From Dyadobacter alkalitolerans DSM 23607 (GTDB taxonomy: Bacteria > Bacteroidota > Bacteroidia > Cytophagales > Spirosomataceae): DNA of 64,000 nt. The position numbers were made by a program, and so were the translations under genes. The notes under the pieces are model-generated. The model had not been told where the DNA came from and searched no databases. It saw only the letters and a list, made by a program, of their open reading frames with translations. Shown piece after piece: positions 9,493 to 18,297 of this stretch (position 1 is the stretch's first letter; each line of letters begins with the position of its first letter). Location of the stretch: the NCBI RefSeq assembly GCF_000428845.1, contig NZ_AUAS01000002.1:310001-374000 (forward strand), in the 5' to 3' direction.

Positions 9493-10967
9493 TTGTTTTC
9501 CAGGACAATCACAGAAGGCCCTTCCTGCAACCATTTCTGCCCCAAACCTGTCTGATCCCCCAGCGGCAGAAAATGGACGAATGATCCCAGAACGAGATCT
9601 ACATCGCCGTCCGCATCCATATCTCCGGCGTCCATCGTCATCCATCTGCCTTTGGTCGCTTCGGGAAATGAGTGATCTTCAAATTTCAAGTTTCCTTTAT
9701 TTTTCAGATAAATAAAACCCTCTTCCGGATAACGTGCATAATCCGGGAAGAAAGAAATGGCGGCAATGTCCAGGTCGCCATCGAGGTCGTAATCCCGCGC
9801 CAGTGCTTTGTAAGCGCCATTCATCTGGTAAAAATAGGACTGGCGGAAATTGGATTTTCCGTCGTTAAGGAAAATGTAAATGCCGTGGTAACTTTTCAAG
9901 ATGGGCGTCTTGTCCGCATTGTCTCCGCATACATATATAAGGTCGTCAAAACCATCTTTATTGAAATCTGCCAGTTCCATGTGCTGCGAGCCGTTGAGCG
10001 GCATGAAGGACAGCAACCGCCTTTCCTCAAACTTCCCCGAACCCTGATTCGTGTAAAGAAAAACGCCTTCATCCGCCTGCGCCATGAGTACGTAAATGTC
10101 CATTAAGCCGTCCCGATTGGCATCTTTGATCACCGCTGAGACCGCACCCGGCTTTTCCCGGAGCACATGTTTGTCATAGCCGCCGCGGCCATTGTTTTCA
10201 AACCAGGCCAGCTGCCCGGTCTCATTGCCAAATTCACACGCGACAACATCTTCAAAACCGTCTTTATTAAGATCACCATAAGCCATCGAAACCGGCCGCT
10301 GCAAACTGGAAATGGCAACATTGCCTGATTTGAAGCCTTTTTCAGAGCCATTCTTTACGAGCCTTTGCACCGCACCGTCGCGGGCGTTTGTTGGAAAGAT
10401 CCCGTTGCCGATCATCGTCAGATACAGCTCCTCTCCTTTTTCGTAAAAGTCAATCGGCGTTGATTCGAGGCGCATGCTGTAATTTTCACTCAGGTCCGGT
10501 TTCAGAAAAGTGAGGACATTGCTCTTGCCTTTCGCATCACTATATACGACGCCGCGGTTGTTTGGCAGGATCTTCACCATGGAAGTCATAGCGGGCCGGT
10601 GGGAGAATGTTGTTTCCCTGTATTTGAAATGGCCTAAACCCAATCTGATCTTATTCGCGCGGATCGGCGGCGCAACAGAGTCCGGCGACTGAGAGATAAA
10701 ATATTGCTCGATCTTTTGCCAGTCGGCTTTGGCCAGGATCGGGCCCATGCGCTCGTGCATGTCGGGAAGCACTTTTTTCCAGTTTGATTTTCCCAATATT
10801 TCCGGCGGCACAAATGCATGGCAACGGCTGCAATGCGTCACCGCCAACTCCCTTCCCGACTGCGTGGAAACGGGCGGCTCCTTCACTTCAGCAGCATTAT
10901 TTTCCTTTTTAGCATGGCACGCAATGAGAAAAAACAACAGAATAAAAACAGGTAAAAATCGTCTCAT
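9483..10967 (-). CDS. FG-GAP/VCBS-repeat lipoprotein with a c-type haem motif
   Basis: A 494-residue lipoprotein; lipobox FLIAC gives lipidated Cys17. Close behind is a haem c attachment site, C46-S-R-C49-H50, in a short cytochrome-like domain (RELAVTHCSRCHAF to about residue 100). The rest is a beta-propeller of FG-GAP/VCBS repeats with Ca-binding DxNxDGxxD loops: DLNKDGFEDVV, DANRDGLMDIY, DFNKDGFDDLI, DYDLDGDLDIA and DMDADGDVDLV. Repeats of this kind usually mediate ligand binding at the cell surface or in the periplasm. The haem suggests electron transfer, perhaps accepting electrons from a periplasmic oxidation. No redox partner is adjacent. It converges on the sulfatase. Confidence 0.82.
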   Translation of the reverse strand: MRRFLPVFILLFFLIACHAKKENNAAEVKEPPVSTQSGRELAVTHCSRCHAFVPPEILGKSNWKKVLPDMHERMGPILAKADWQKIEQYFISQSPDSVAPPIRANKIRLGLGHFKYRETTFSHRPAMTSMVKILPNNRGVVYSDAKGKSNVLTFLKPDLSENYSMRLESTPIDFYEKGEELYLTMIGNGIFPTNARDGAVQRLVKNGSEKGFKSGNVAISSLQRPVSMAYGDLNKDGFEDVVACEFGNETGQLAWFENNGRGGYDKHVLREKPGAVSAVIKDANRDGLMDIYVLMAQADEGVFLYTNQGSGKFEERRLLSFMPLNGSQHMELADFNKDGFDDLIYVCGDNADKTPILKSYHGIYIFLNDGKSNFRQSYFYQMNGAYKALARDYDLDGDLDIAAISFFPDYARYPEEGFIYLKNKGNLKFEDHSFPEATKGRWMTMDAGDMDADGDVDLVLGSFVHFLPLGDQTGLGQKWLQEGPSVIVLENKIR

Positions 10968-11146
10968 ACGGGTCGTGAACGAGGTCAGGTTTCGGGGGTG
11001 TAAACCTAATAAACATTGGCCAAAAAGTCGTTACGCAAACCACCGCCGTCGATATTAGAATACCATTAGAGTTTGCCGGAGACCCTTTTTCAAATTGATT
11101 TTGCGGTCAGGAATTTGTTATTTTAGATTGATCTAAAAATTATTGC

Positions 11147-12400
11147 ATGGAGTTATATTATTCTTTTTCGGCCCTAATTGTCCTTTCAGCCATATTTTCG
11201 TACATCAATTCACGATTTCTCAAACTGCCGCCTTCCATCGGTGTTATGGTCATTGCCTTGCTCGTTTCGCTTGGTCTGATCGCTACGGACACCATTTTCC
11301 CGCGAACATTTCTGCGCATTACAACCCTCATCGGCAGTGTGGACCTGACAGAAATTCTCATGGGTGCCATGTTGAATTTCCTGCTCTTTGCAGGTGCGAT
11401 CCACATTCACCTTGAAGACCTGCGCGAACAGCGGCTTCCGATCATTATCTTTTCCACGCTCAGCGTGCTGATGTCAACTTTTATCATCGGTTTTCTGATT
11501 TATTATCTGTTGCCACTGACCGGCCTGCACGTCCCGCTGATCCAATGTCTCGTCTTCGGTGCATTGATCTCCCCTACCGATCCGATCGCGGTTTTGGGGA
11601 TTTTGAAACAGGCCGGCGTGCCCAAATCCATCGAAACCAAAATTGCGGGTGAATCGCTTTTTAATGACGGGATGGCCGTCGTGATCTTTATCCTGATGCT
11701 GGCTCTTGCCAGAGGTGAAGAAGTGAACACTACTTTTGGCGGCATTACGATGCTTTTTGTAAAGGAAGCATTGGGTGGGATTGCGCTTGGACTCGCGCTC
11801 GGATTTGTGGGATCTAAAATGATTTACAAAGTCGATGGCTATAATGTACATGTTCTGATCACGCTGGCCATCGTCATGGGCGGACATTTAGCGGCGCAGG
11901 CATTGCATATGTCGGGCCCGCTTGCGATGGTTGCAGCCGGACTTGTTGTGGGTAATTATGGTAAAAACCCCGGCGCGGTTTCGGACATGGAACGCGATTA
12001 CATTGATAAGTTCTGGGAATTGATTGATGAGATCCTGAACGCCATTCTTTTCCTTATTATCGGCTTTGAATTATTGCTGATCCCTGATCTGAAAAGGTTT
12101 ATGACAGCCGGAATGATCGCCATTGTGGTGGTGTTGCTTGCGCGTTTTATTTCCATTTATCTTCCAGTGAAATTTATTCCGTTCAGAAATAAGTTTGGAA
12201 AGAAATCAATTGCAATCCTAGTTTGGGGTGGCCTGCGCGGGGGTGTGTCTATTGCCCTGGCGCTGTCGATCGATAAGGATCTTAATAAGGATATTTTCCT
12301 GGCCATCACCTACTTTGTGGTGTTGTTCTCGATTATAGTTCAGGGACTTACGGTTGGAAAACTAGCCAAAAAATTTCCGGAAGAAGAGGAAATTGCCTGA
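11147..12400 (+). CDS. CPA1-family Na+/H+ antiporter
   Basis: A 417-residue inner-membrane protein with about 12 hydrophobic segments. The CPA1 hallmarks are present: ISPTDPIAVLGILKQAGVPK and, after it, AGESLFNDGMAVVIF, whose Asn-Asp pair is the ion-binding site of electroneutral exchangers. Later it has GFELLLIPDLKR and WGGLRGGVSIALALS, also typical. It exchanges cytoplasmic Na+ (or K+) for H+ in pH and salt homeostasis. It lacks the long cytoplasmic tail of some NhaP proteins and ends at EEEEIA. It is monocistronic: 179 bases separate it from the divergent FG-GAP gene, and a pentapeptide gene follows after about 80 bases. Confidence 0.9.
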   Translation: MELYYSFSALIVLSAIFSYINSRFLKLPPSIGVMVIALLVSLGLIATDTIFPRTFLRITTLIGSVDLTEILMGAMLNFLLFAGAIHIHLEDLREQRLPIIIFSTLSVLMSTFIIGFLIYYLLPLTGLHVPLIQCLVFGALISPTDPIAVLGILKQAGVPKSIETKIAGESLFNDGMAVVIFILMLALARGEEVNTTFGGITMLFVKEALGGIALGLALGFVGSKMIYKVDGYNVHVLITLAIVMGGHLAAQALHMSGPLAMVAAGLVVGNYGKNPGAVSDMERDYIDKFWELIDEILNAILFLIIGFELLLIPDLKRFMTAGMIAIVVVLLARFISIYLPVKFIPFRNKFGKKSIAILVWGGLRGGVSIALALSIDKDLNKDIFLAITYFVVLFSIIVQGLTVGKLAKKFPEEEEIA

Positions 12401-12478
12401 TATGCCAGGCAAAATATACATTAAAACAAAGATAAAAATAGGGTAAATCCTTAGTTAAATGTCTTGATATCAAAAGCC

Positions 12479-13093
12479 ATGTCATATTTCAATTCCTGCA
12501 ACATGAATCCATCCATTGAACCGTCCACCCACCAGAACACCCAATTTGAAAATGTATTTATTGCCGAAGAAGATTTAGAAGACCGCACCTGGGTTAATTG
12601 CGAGTTTATCAACTGTAATTTCCAGAGCAGTGACCTGAGCGGCAACAACTTTATTGAGTGTCATTTCACCAATTGTGATTTCACGCAAACCAAGTTAAAT
12701 GGCACAGGATTTCGTGAAGTTATATTTTCAAATTGCAAAATAAATGACGTCAACTTTTCCGTTTGCAATCCATTTATTTTCTCCTTTTCATTTAATGAAT
12801 GTGTATTGGATCATGCCGATTTTCATGAGACCAATTTGAATAAAGTAACCTTTAAAAATTGCTCATTAATAGGCACCAATTTCGAAGAAACAGACTTAAC
12901 CGAAGCAGTTTTCGAAAATTGCAACCTGTACGGGGCCAGATTCATCGATTCAATTTTAGAAAAAACTGATTTTCGAACTGCGCATAATTTCAACATTGAC
13001 CCAACATTGAACAGATTAAAAAGGTCCAAATTCTCCGGCTCCAATCTCATAGGACTTTTACAGAGATATAAGCTGGATGTTGAATATAATTAG
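12479..13093 (+). CDS. Pentapeptide-repeat protein (Qnr/McbG-like)
   Basis: A 204-residue protein of A(D/N)LXX-type repeats, many reading [N/D]F..C: CEFINCNFQSSDLSGNNF, CHFTNCDFTQTKL, then TNFEETDLTEAVFENCNLYG. The C-terminal part resembles the QnrB/McbG group, right-handed quadrilateral helices that mimic DNA and can protect DNA gyrase. It has no signal peptide, so cytoplasmic action is likely. ATG codons at 12479 and 12503 are both possible; the second gives MNPSIEPSTHQ, like many family N-termini. Base composition is richer in AT than the neighbouring antiporter, which may mark later arrival. Gyrase protection is inferred from the family and not shown here. Confidence 0.8.
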   Translation: MSYFNSCNMNPSIEPSTHQNTQFENVFIAEEDLEDRTWVNCEFINCNFQSSDLSGNNFIECHFTNCDFTQTKLNGTGFREVIFSNCKINDVNFSVCNPFIFSFSFNECVLDHADFHETNLNKVTFKNCSLIGTNFEETDLTEAVFENCNLYGARFIDSILEKTDFRTAHNFNIDPTLNRLKRSKFSGSNLIGLLQRYKLDVEYN

Positions 13094-13121
13094 TAAATCC
13101 TCCCTAGTTATTAATGTTCGA

Positions 13122-13156
13122 GGCCATCTCATTTTATTTTTGGGATGGTCTTTTTT
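13122..13156 (+). terminator. Terminator of the pentapeptide gene
   Basis: A 9-bp stem with two G-U pairs (13122-13130 with 13142-13150), an 11-base loop and a run of six T at 13151-13156, 29 bases past the stop. The rest of the gap to the next gene at 13350 shows nothing clear beyond AT-rich promoter-like sequence. Confidence 0.65.
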
Positions 13157-13349
13157 ATGGGCAGAACTATTACTATGTATCGTTTCTAAAATCGTAAATT
13201 AGCTTGATCTTATCAGGTACAATAGTTATCTCTTTTTGATGCGCCAAAACCGTTAGTTTCTCCGTTCCCGCCGAACATTCATTCTTAGTATATAAGCCAC
13301 TCATTTGTTCTAGTATTACAGCGGTAAAAATCCATTAAACTGAATACAT

Positions 13350-14243
13350 ATGAACAAACTATTAAACAAAATCACTGTATTGTCCGGCGTTGCTTGCGGA
13401 CTAATTTTTATTTCCTGTCAGAAAGAGGAGTTTGTTCCAGCTGTTGAATCGGCAGCAGGCAATGCTGCCATTGTGCAGGCACCACCTGTGATGATCCCTG
13501 CTTCGAGGTTAGTAAAATTTAATAATGATACGATCATTTATAATGCGGATGGGAGTACAAAAAAAGTGATTGAAACCCTGGAAAATAGAATTTACCGGAC
13601 GGAATACAAATATGCCCCCAATTCAGTAAAGGCCATAAGATACAGGAATGGCAAGGCGTATCTTACGATGGACTGGAAATTGTCAAATGGACGCGCAACA
13701 AGCCTCACCTATAAGAATTTTGAAACAGGGGGAATATATGGAGCGTCCACCTCAACAGTAGAATATCATTACAACAACAAAAATCAGCTCACAAAACTCG
13801 TTGCTTTTACAGGCAGTAAAACGACGGTAACTTTGACATACGACAATATGGGCAATGTCTTCAAGTTGTTATATGTAGACAATACGCCCGACGGCGACAA
13901 GTTCATGGAACTTGTAAACTACGAATACACAGAATACGTGGGAGGTCCTACGCAGCTGGCGAAAGGTTCAACCATCAACCTGCATGTTTTCAATAACATT
14001 GCGTTGGGCTGGATGGGTGACGCATATTTGCCCATCTTCGGAAACTTTGGAAAAAGTCTCGTGAAGAAGGTAACTGCAACAAGCCTCGCGTCTCCTACAA
14101 AATTCGCTTATGCTCTGGATGCGAGCGGTTATGTCAAAGAGATGAAAGAGTTAAACCAACAGGGAAACTTTATATCCAGTACGCAATTGATATTTGCACC
14201 TCCGGCAAAAGATCGTTCAGAGGATTACATTGTAATTAAGTAA
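13350..14243 (+). CDS. Lipoprotein of unknown function with YD-like strands
   Basis: A 297-residue lipoprotein; signal peptide with lipobox FISC and lipidated Cys23. After a low-complexity linker (AAGNAAIVQAPPVM) it consists of short antiparallel strands of the type IIYNADGSTKKV, EYHYNNKNQLTKL and LTYDNMGNVFKLLYV. These recall YD/RHS-like repeats of Bacteroidota lipoproteins such as the DUF4595 group. I do not recognise a catalytic motif. It is probably anchored in the outer membrane. It is flanked by terminators on both sides, so it is transcribed alone. Confidence 0.7.
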   Translation: MNKLLNKITVLSGVACGLIFISCQKEEFVPAVESAAGNAAIVQAPPVMIPASRLVKFNNDTIIYNADGSTKKVIETLENRIYRTEYKYAPNSVKAIRYRNGKAYLTMDWKLSNGRATSLTYKNFETGGIYGASTSTVEYHYNNKNQLTKLVAFTGSKTTVTLTYDNMGNVFKLLYVDNTPDGDKFMELVNYEYTEYVGGPTQLAKGSTINLHVFNNIALGWMGDAYLPIFGNFGKSLVKKVTATSLASPTKFAYALDASGYVKEMKELNQQGNFISSTQLIFAPPAKDRSEDYIVIK

Positions 14244-14250
14244 ACGGCAA

Positions 14251-14285
14251 ACCTGGGATAAGTGATCAAATAACCTATCCCAGGT
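14251..14285. terminator. Bidirectional terminator
   Basis: A perfect 10-bp repeat, ACCTGGGATA at 14251-14260 pairing with 14276-14285, then TTTTCTTTATTT. It lies between the lipoprotein stop and the stop of the convergent membrane-protein gene at 14292. Confidence 0.8.
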
Positions 14286-14291
14286 TTTTCT

Positions 14292-15542
14292 TTATTTAAA
14301 CCCAAACACCAGTGGGAAAACGAAGGTTACGATTATGGTCCATATAAAATAAATGGGCAGGAAGTAACCGATTGTTTTTCCTACTTCTTTTATATCTGTT
14401 TTGCCTATCATCACTTTGTAGATTTGGGCAGTTACCAGCAGTAAATTTATCAGGATCAGCGCATTACTGCCTAGCACGGCAGCGCGGTTCGGCGTAATCC
14501 CCCACTCCGAAATCCGGAATAATATGGCCGACAACGCAATGCCATTGACCATAATCGTCACCACCGAAAGCGCAAAGAGCACCCAAACCTCGGCCTTACT
14601 CCTGGATATCCGGGTGGTTTCGGCAACAGAAAAGAAAATAATCGCCATTACACCGATCAGCAATGCATTGAAAATCAATAGAAACTCCCTGTCGTTATAA
14701 GGATCTTTGCCGGAATAGACCGTGGCAATGAGGTAAACAACCAGCATGACCAGCACGAGCGGGCTAAAAATCTTCGCGATCACCGGGGAGACTTTGCCTA
14801 CCAGCTGGGGATTGGTCTGCGTAAGATAAGTGCCGACAATCGGTGCCGCTGCCAGGCCAAAAACACCAATGTTCTGAAAGTAAAATTCTTCAATGCGAAA
14901 CCCGATCAATGCAAACAGGTTGACCGTAATGGCTGTCAGGATCCCACCTGAAATGAGGATTAATGCAGTCATGACAACGAGATCCCCATTATATTTCAGG
15001 AATCCAAGCCGCTTTTCGCCCACATCGCTCCGGTCACCGACGAATGAAAAGCCCAAAACAGACCATTGAAACAGCACCAGGTGAATGCAGGAAAGAATCA
15101 ATGTATCGCTTGTTTTAACATCTGGCAAAAGGTTAATATAGACCAATCCCGCCGCCATTGATCCCGCCAGCACGGCAATGTTTCCAGCCTGCATCTTATT
15201 TCTTCTGGCAAAAAATACCATCAATGCCGGGAAAACCACAAATCCAATATTTCTTGAATAAAAGAACTCTTCGTTAACGCCGAATATGGCGGGAATTTTC
15301 GCAATGAGGCCTGCAAATAATGATGCTATAATAATAAAAACCAGGTCCTTGCGACTGCCCCAGGAAATTTCCTCATTGGCGAAGTTGAGCCGCTCGTGCC
15401 AGAAACCAGCCAGGGCGTTTTCCTGCAATTCGGGATACAAAGTTTTGAATGCGCGCTTGAATGTTGGCTTGTCTGCCCGGTACAACCTTTCGAGCTGACC
15501 AGGATTGTCGAGATTTAACAGGATTTGATCTTTCATAAACAA
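14292..15542 (-). CDS. Polytopic membrane protein, DUF4153-like
   Basis: A 416-residue protein. It has a hydrophilic N-terminus of about 65 residues (LDNPGQLERLYRADKPTFKR), then about 12 membrane segments, for example LVFIIIASLFAGLIAKIPAI and VLVMLVVYLIATVY. The architecture resembles DUF4153 membrane proteins, whose function is unknown; this match is from memory and moderate. No transport or catalytic motif stands out. It is monocistronic. A palindrome at 15571-15589, 28 bases upstream of the start, looks like a repressor site. Confidence 0.6.
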   Translation of the reverse strand: MFMKDQILLNLDNPGQLERLYRADKPTFKRAFKTLYPELQENALAGFWHERLNFANEEISWGSRKDLVFIIIASLFAGLIAKIPAIFGVNEEFFYSRNIGFVVFPALMVFFARRNKMQAGNIAVLAGSMAAGLVYINLLPDVKTSDTLILSCIHLVLFQWSVLGFSFVGDRSDVGEKRLGFLKYNGDLVVMTALILISGGILTAITVNLFALIGFRIEEFYFQNIGVFGLAAAPIVGTYLTQTNPQLVGKVSPVIAKIFSPLVLVMLVVYLIATVYSGKDPYNDREFLLIFNALLIGVMAIIFFSVAETTRISRSKAEVWVLFALSVVTIMVNGIALSAILFRISEWGITPNRAAVLGSNALILINLLLVTAQIYKVMIGKTDIKEVGKTIGYFLPIYFIWTIIVTFVFPLVFGFK

Positions 15543-15570
15543 TGGCAGGATTGATTGGTTTAGCTAAAAG

Positions 15571-15589
15571 TACTTTGCGTTACAAAGTA
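15571..15589. promoter_or_regulatory. Operator-like palindrome upstream of the DUF4153-like gene
   Basis: TACTTTG at 15571-15577 and its exact complement CAAAGTA at 15583-15589, spacer CGTTA. It lies 28 bases upstream of the minus-strand start at 15542. The size and symmetry suit a dimeric winged-helix repressor. The rest of the 225-base gap to the kinase gene shows nothing I can name. Confidence 0.4.
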
Positions 15590-15767
15590 AATCATTTAAG
15601 AAGATATTTTCCAAACCGTTAGCAGATTTTTTTCGATTAAAAATTTAAGATTACCACGGGCACAAAATCTTGGCATAGTGTTTTTGGCACCAGCATCCAT
15701 ACTCCGTTTCCAGGGCAGCATGCCCCGGAAACGAGCACTCACTATCTTGCTCTTAAACGCGTAATTC

Positions 15768-18209
15768 ATGGCAGGCCAGGCTAATTCATTTGATACTGAT
15801 AATAATTTAGAAATACAACGTCTCAATCTCGCCCTTGAATCCGCTGGCATAGGTACTTGGGAATTGGATTTCCTAAGTAATAATATTCGTATATGCCAAC
15901 GGACCAAGAATCTTTTTCAGCTTGCCGGCAGCGATATCATTGACTTACAACTTCTTCTGGATCAAATACATCCGGAAGACGTCGTTGCATTCCATAGCGA
16001 AATTACCAATGCGATGCAGCAGCCTGCACCGCATTCATTTTCCGTTAAACTTCGCACCACCGGCTCGCAAGGCCGTCGCTGGGTGCTTTGTAAAGCGCAA
16101 TCGCATGCTACCGCTAATAATGTGACCAGGCTGCTGGGCAGTTTCATCGACATTACGAGTAATGTTGAGGATTCAACCGCAAAGACAGAAGCTCAGAAAG
16201 CATATGAGGAAGCGAAACTGAGAACTGTGATTGAATCTGCCCCGGCCGCAATCGGCTTGTTTGTGGGGCGTGACCTGATTGTGGAAATGCCCAACCAGGC
16301 ATTTATTGATATAGTTGGAAAAGGACCGGATATTGTTGGACGGCCGTTGCGGGACGTAATGCCGGAATTGGAAAACCAGGCTTTCCTTAAAATACTGGAC
16401 GATGTGTACACGACGGGTGTAACATTTCAAAGCTACGGGACCCAGGTCAATATAGTTCAGCAAGGCTTGATGACGTATAATAAATATGACATTACGTACT
16501 CCCCGGTTTACGACCGCGATGGCAATGTATATGCAGTTCTGGACATCGCTATTGACGTCACCAACCGGGTTAACCTCGAAGAACGCATTAAAGAAAGCCA
16601 GATGCAGCTGCTGGAATTGTTTGAGCAGTCGCCGGTTGGTATCGCTATTATAGGTAAGGAAAATCTGACTTTTACAATGGCTAACCCTTTCTATGGGAGG
16701 CTGGTAGGCCGAAAACCGGAAGACATTATCGGCAAACCGCTGATGGAAGCCATTCCTGAAATAGAAGGACAAGGGTTTGACGCCCTGCTGCAAGGTGTAA
16801 TAGACACCGGTGTTCCCTACATTTCAAAAGAGCAGCCTGTAGATCTTGCTATCGATGGCGAGATTCAAACCATTTATGTGGATATGGCGTATCAGCCGCA
16901 GCGCGACCAGGCCGGTAACATTAATGGCGTATTTGTGGTTGCTACCGACATGACGAAACAGGTGTTAAGCCGGAAGAAGATTGAAGAAACCGAAACATTT
17001 TTGCGTGGCGCCATTGAACTGGCTGAGCTGGGCACCTACTCCATCGACCTCGCGACCGGCATTTTTGACTATTCCGACCGATTGAAATATTGGTTCGGTG
17101 TTGAAAAGGAGGATACCATTACATTTGAAAAAGTATACGCTGCCATTTCCAAGGAAGATCTGCCGGCAGTTGTAGATGCGGTAAACCGCGCATTTGCACC
17201 TGATTCCGACGGGCTTTACGACATGGAATATACCATGGACGCTGAGAAAACAGGCTTTGCCAGGATCCTTCATGCGCAAGGCAAGGTGCTTTATGACGAG
17301 AACGGAAAGCCTGCCACCATGATTGGCACGGCCCAGGATGTGACGATCCAGCGGGAAATAAAAAATACGCTCGAAGCACAGGTGCAACAACGTACGGAGC
17401 AGCTGGAAGTGATAAACGAAGAGCTTGCATCTCTTAATGAGGAATACCGGGCAACGAATGATGAGCTTTCGGACTCGAATCTGATGTTGCAGCAGTCCAA
17501 TGTGAATCTCCAGCAATTTGCTTACGTGGCTTCACATGATTTACAGGAACCGCTTCGCAAGATCCAATCCTTTTCCGATTTGCTGGCCAAAAGATATTCA
17601 GAAAGCCTGGGCGATGGCCTGACTTACCTGCAGCGCATGCAGAGTTCTGCCAAACGCATGTCCGATCTGATCGAAGACTTGCTCTCTTTTTCACGCATTA
17701 CAGCACACAATGAGGTCATCGAAAACGTATCCCTTAACAAGGTTATCAATGATGTGCTGAATGATCTGGAATTGGTTATCACGGAAACATCCGCACAAAT
17801 TTCCGTGCAGGACCTTCCTGTGATCAAAGGCGACCGGATGCAGCTGAACCAGCTATTCCTCAATCTTATCAGTAACGCGCTGAAATTCAGGAAGCCGGAT
17901 GTGCCGCCGGTAATCCAGATTACCGGCAAGATCCTTAACAATGCTCAGTTGCCGGCTTCTGCAAAGGTGTTACGCACCTCAAATATGTATTATCAGATAG
18001 AAGTTTCGGATAATGGGATCGGTTTTGAACAACAATATGCAGACCGGATATTCCAATTATTCCAGCGCCTGCACGGCAGAAGCCAGTATTCAGGCACGGG
18101 GATCGGGCTGGCCATTTGCGAACGCGTTGTAGCCAATCACGGCGGAAGCATTACTGTAACCAGCGAAGAAGGCGCGGGCGCAACATTCACTATTTCCCTG
18201 CCTGTATGA
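15768..18209 (+). CDS. Multi-PAS sensor histidine kinase
   Basis: An 813-residue kinase. It has four PAS modules at roughly residues 15-130, 145-265, 280-400 and 405-530; the second and third resemble each other (GRPLRDVMPELENQAF and GKPLMEAIPEIEGQGF). A coiled coil follows at about 535-580 (QQRTEQLEVINEELASL). The HisKA site is SHDLQEPLRK with phospho-acceptor His590, and the ATPase has LFLNLISNALKFRK (N box), DNGIGF and GTGIGLAICERV (G boxes). There is no signal peptide or membrane segment, so it senses a cytoplasmic cue such as redox or a ligand. No response regulator is adjacent; the lone receiver protein at 63338 is far away. An SRPBCC gene follows after about 90 bases. Confidence 0.9.
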   Translation: MAGQANSFDTDNNLEIQRLNLALESAGIGTWELDFLSNNIRICQRTKNLFQLAGSDIIDLQLLLDQIHPEDVVAFHSEITNAMQQPAPHSFSVKLRTTGSQGRRWVLCKAQSHATANNVTRLLGSFIDITSNVEDSTAKTEAQKAYEEAKLRTVIESAPAAIGLFVGRDLIVEMPNQAFIDIVGKGPDIVGRPLRDVMPELENQAFLKILDDVYTTGVTFQSYGTQVNIVQQGLMTYNKYDITYSPVYDRDGNVYAVLDIAIDVTNRVNLEERIKESQMQLLELFEQSPVGIAIIGKENLTFTMANPFYGRLVGRKPEDIIGKPLMEAIPEIEGQGFDALLQGVIDTGVPYISKEQPVDLAIDGEIQTIYVDMAYQPQRDQAGNINGVFVVATDMTKQVLSRKKIEETETFLRGAIELAELGTYSIDLATGIFDYSDRLKYWFGVEKEDTITFEKVYAAISKEDLPAVVDAVNRAFAPDSDGLYDMEYTMDAEKTGFARILHAQGKVLYDENGKPATMIGTAQDVTIQREIKNTLEAQVQQRTEQLEVINEELASLNEEYRATNDELSDSNLMLQQSNVNLQQFAYVASHDLQEPLRKIQSFSDLLAKRYSESLGDGLTYLQRMQSSAKRMSDLIEDLLSFSRITAHNEVIENVSLNKVINDVLNDLELVITETSAQISVQDLPVIKGDRMQLNQLFLNLISNALKFRKPDVPPVIQITGKILNNAQLPASAKVLRTSNMYYQIEVSDNGIGFEQQYADRIFQLFQRLHGRSQYSGTGIGLAICERVVANHGGSITVTSEEGAGATFTISLPV

Positions 18210-18297
18210 CAAATGCTTGCCCTACCGGCACAGTTATTATAAAGTACGACTACTTGCCGCGCTTTTGCCGGTTTCAACAAACTAAAAAAGAAAGATT

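Noticed and set aside
12395-12412. Terminator at the antiporter stop
   Set aside because: Only a 6-bp stem (TGCCTG/CAGGCA) with A-rich flank; too weak to call.
16173-16793. 206-codon open frame on the minus strand
   Set aside because: Antisense to two PAS domains of the histidine kinase and without motifs.
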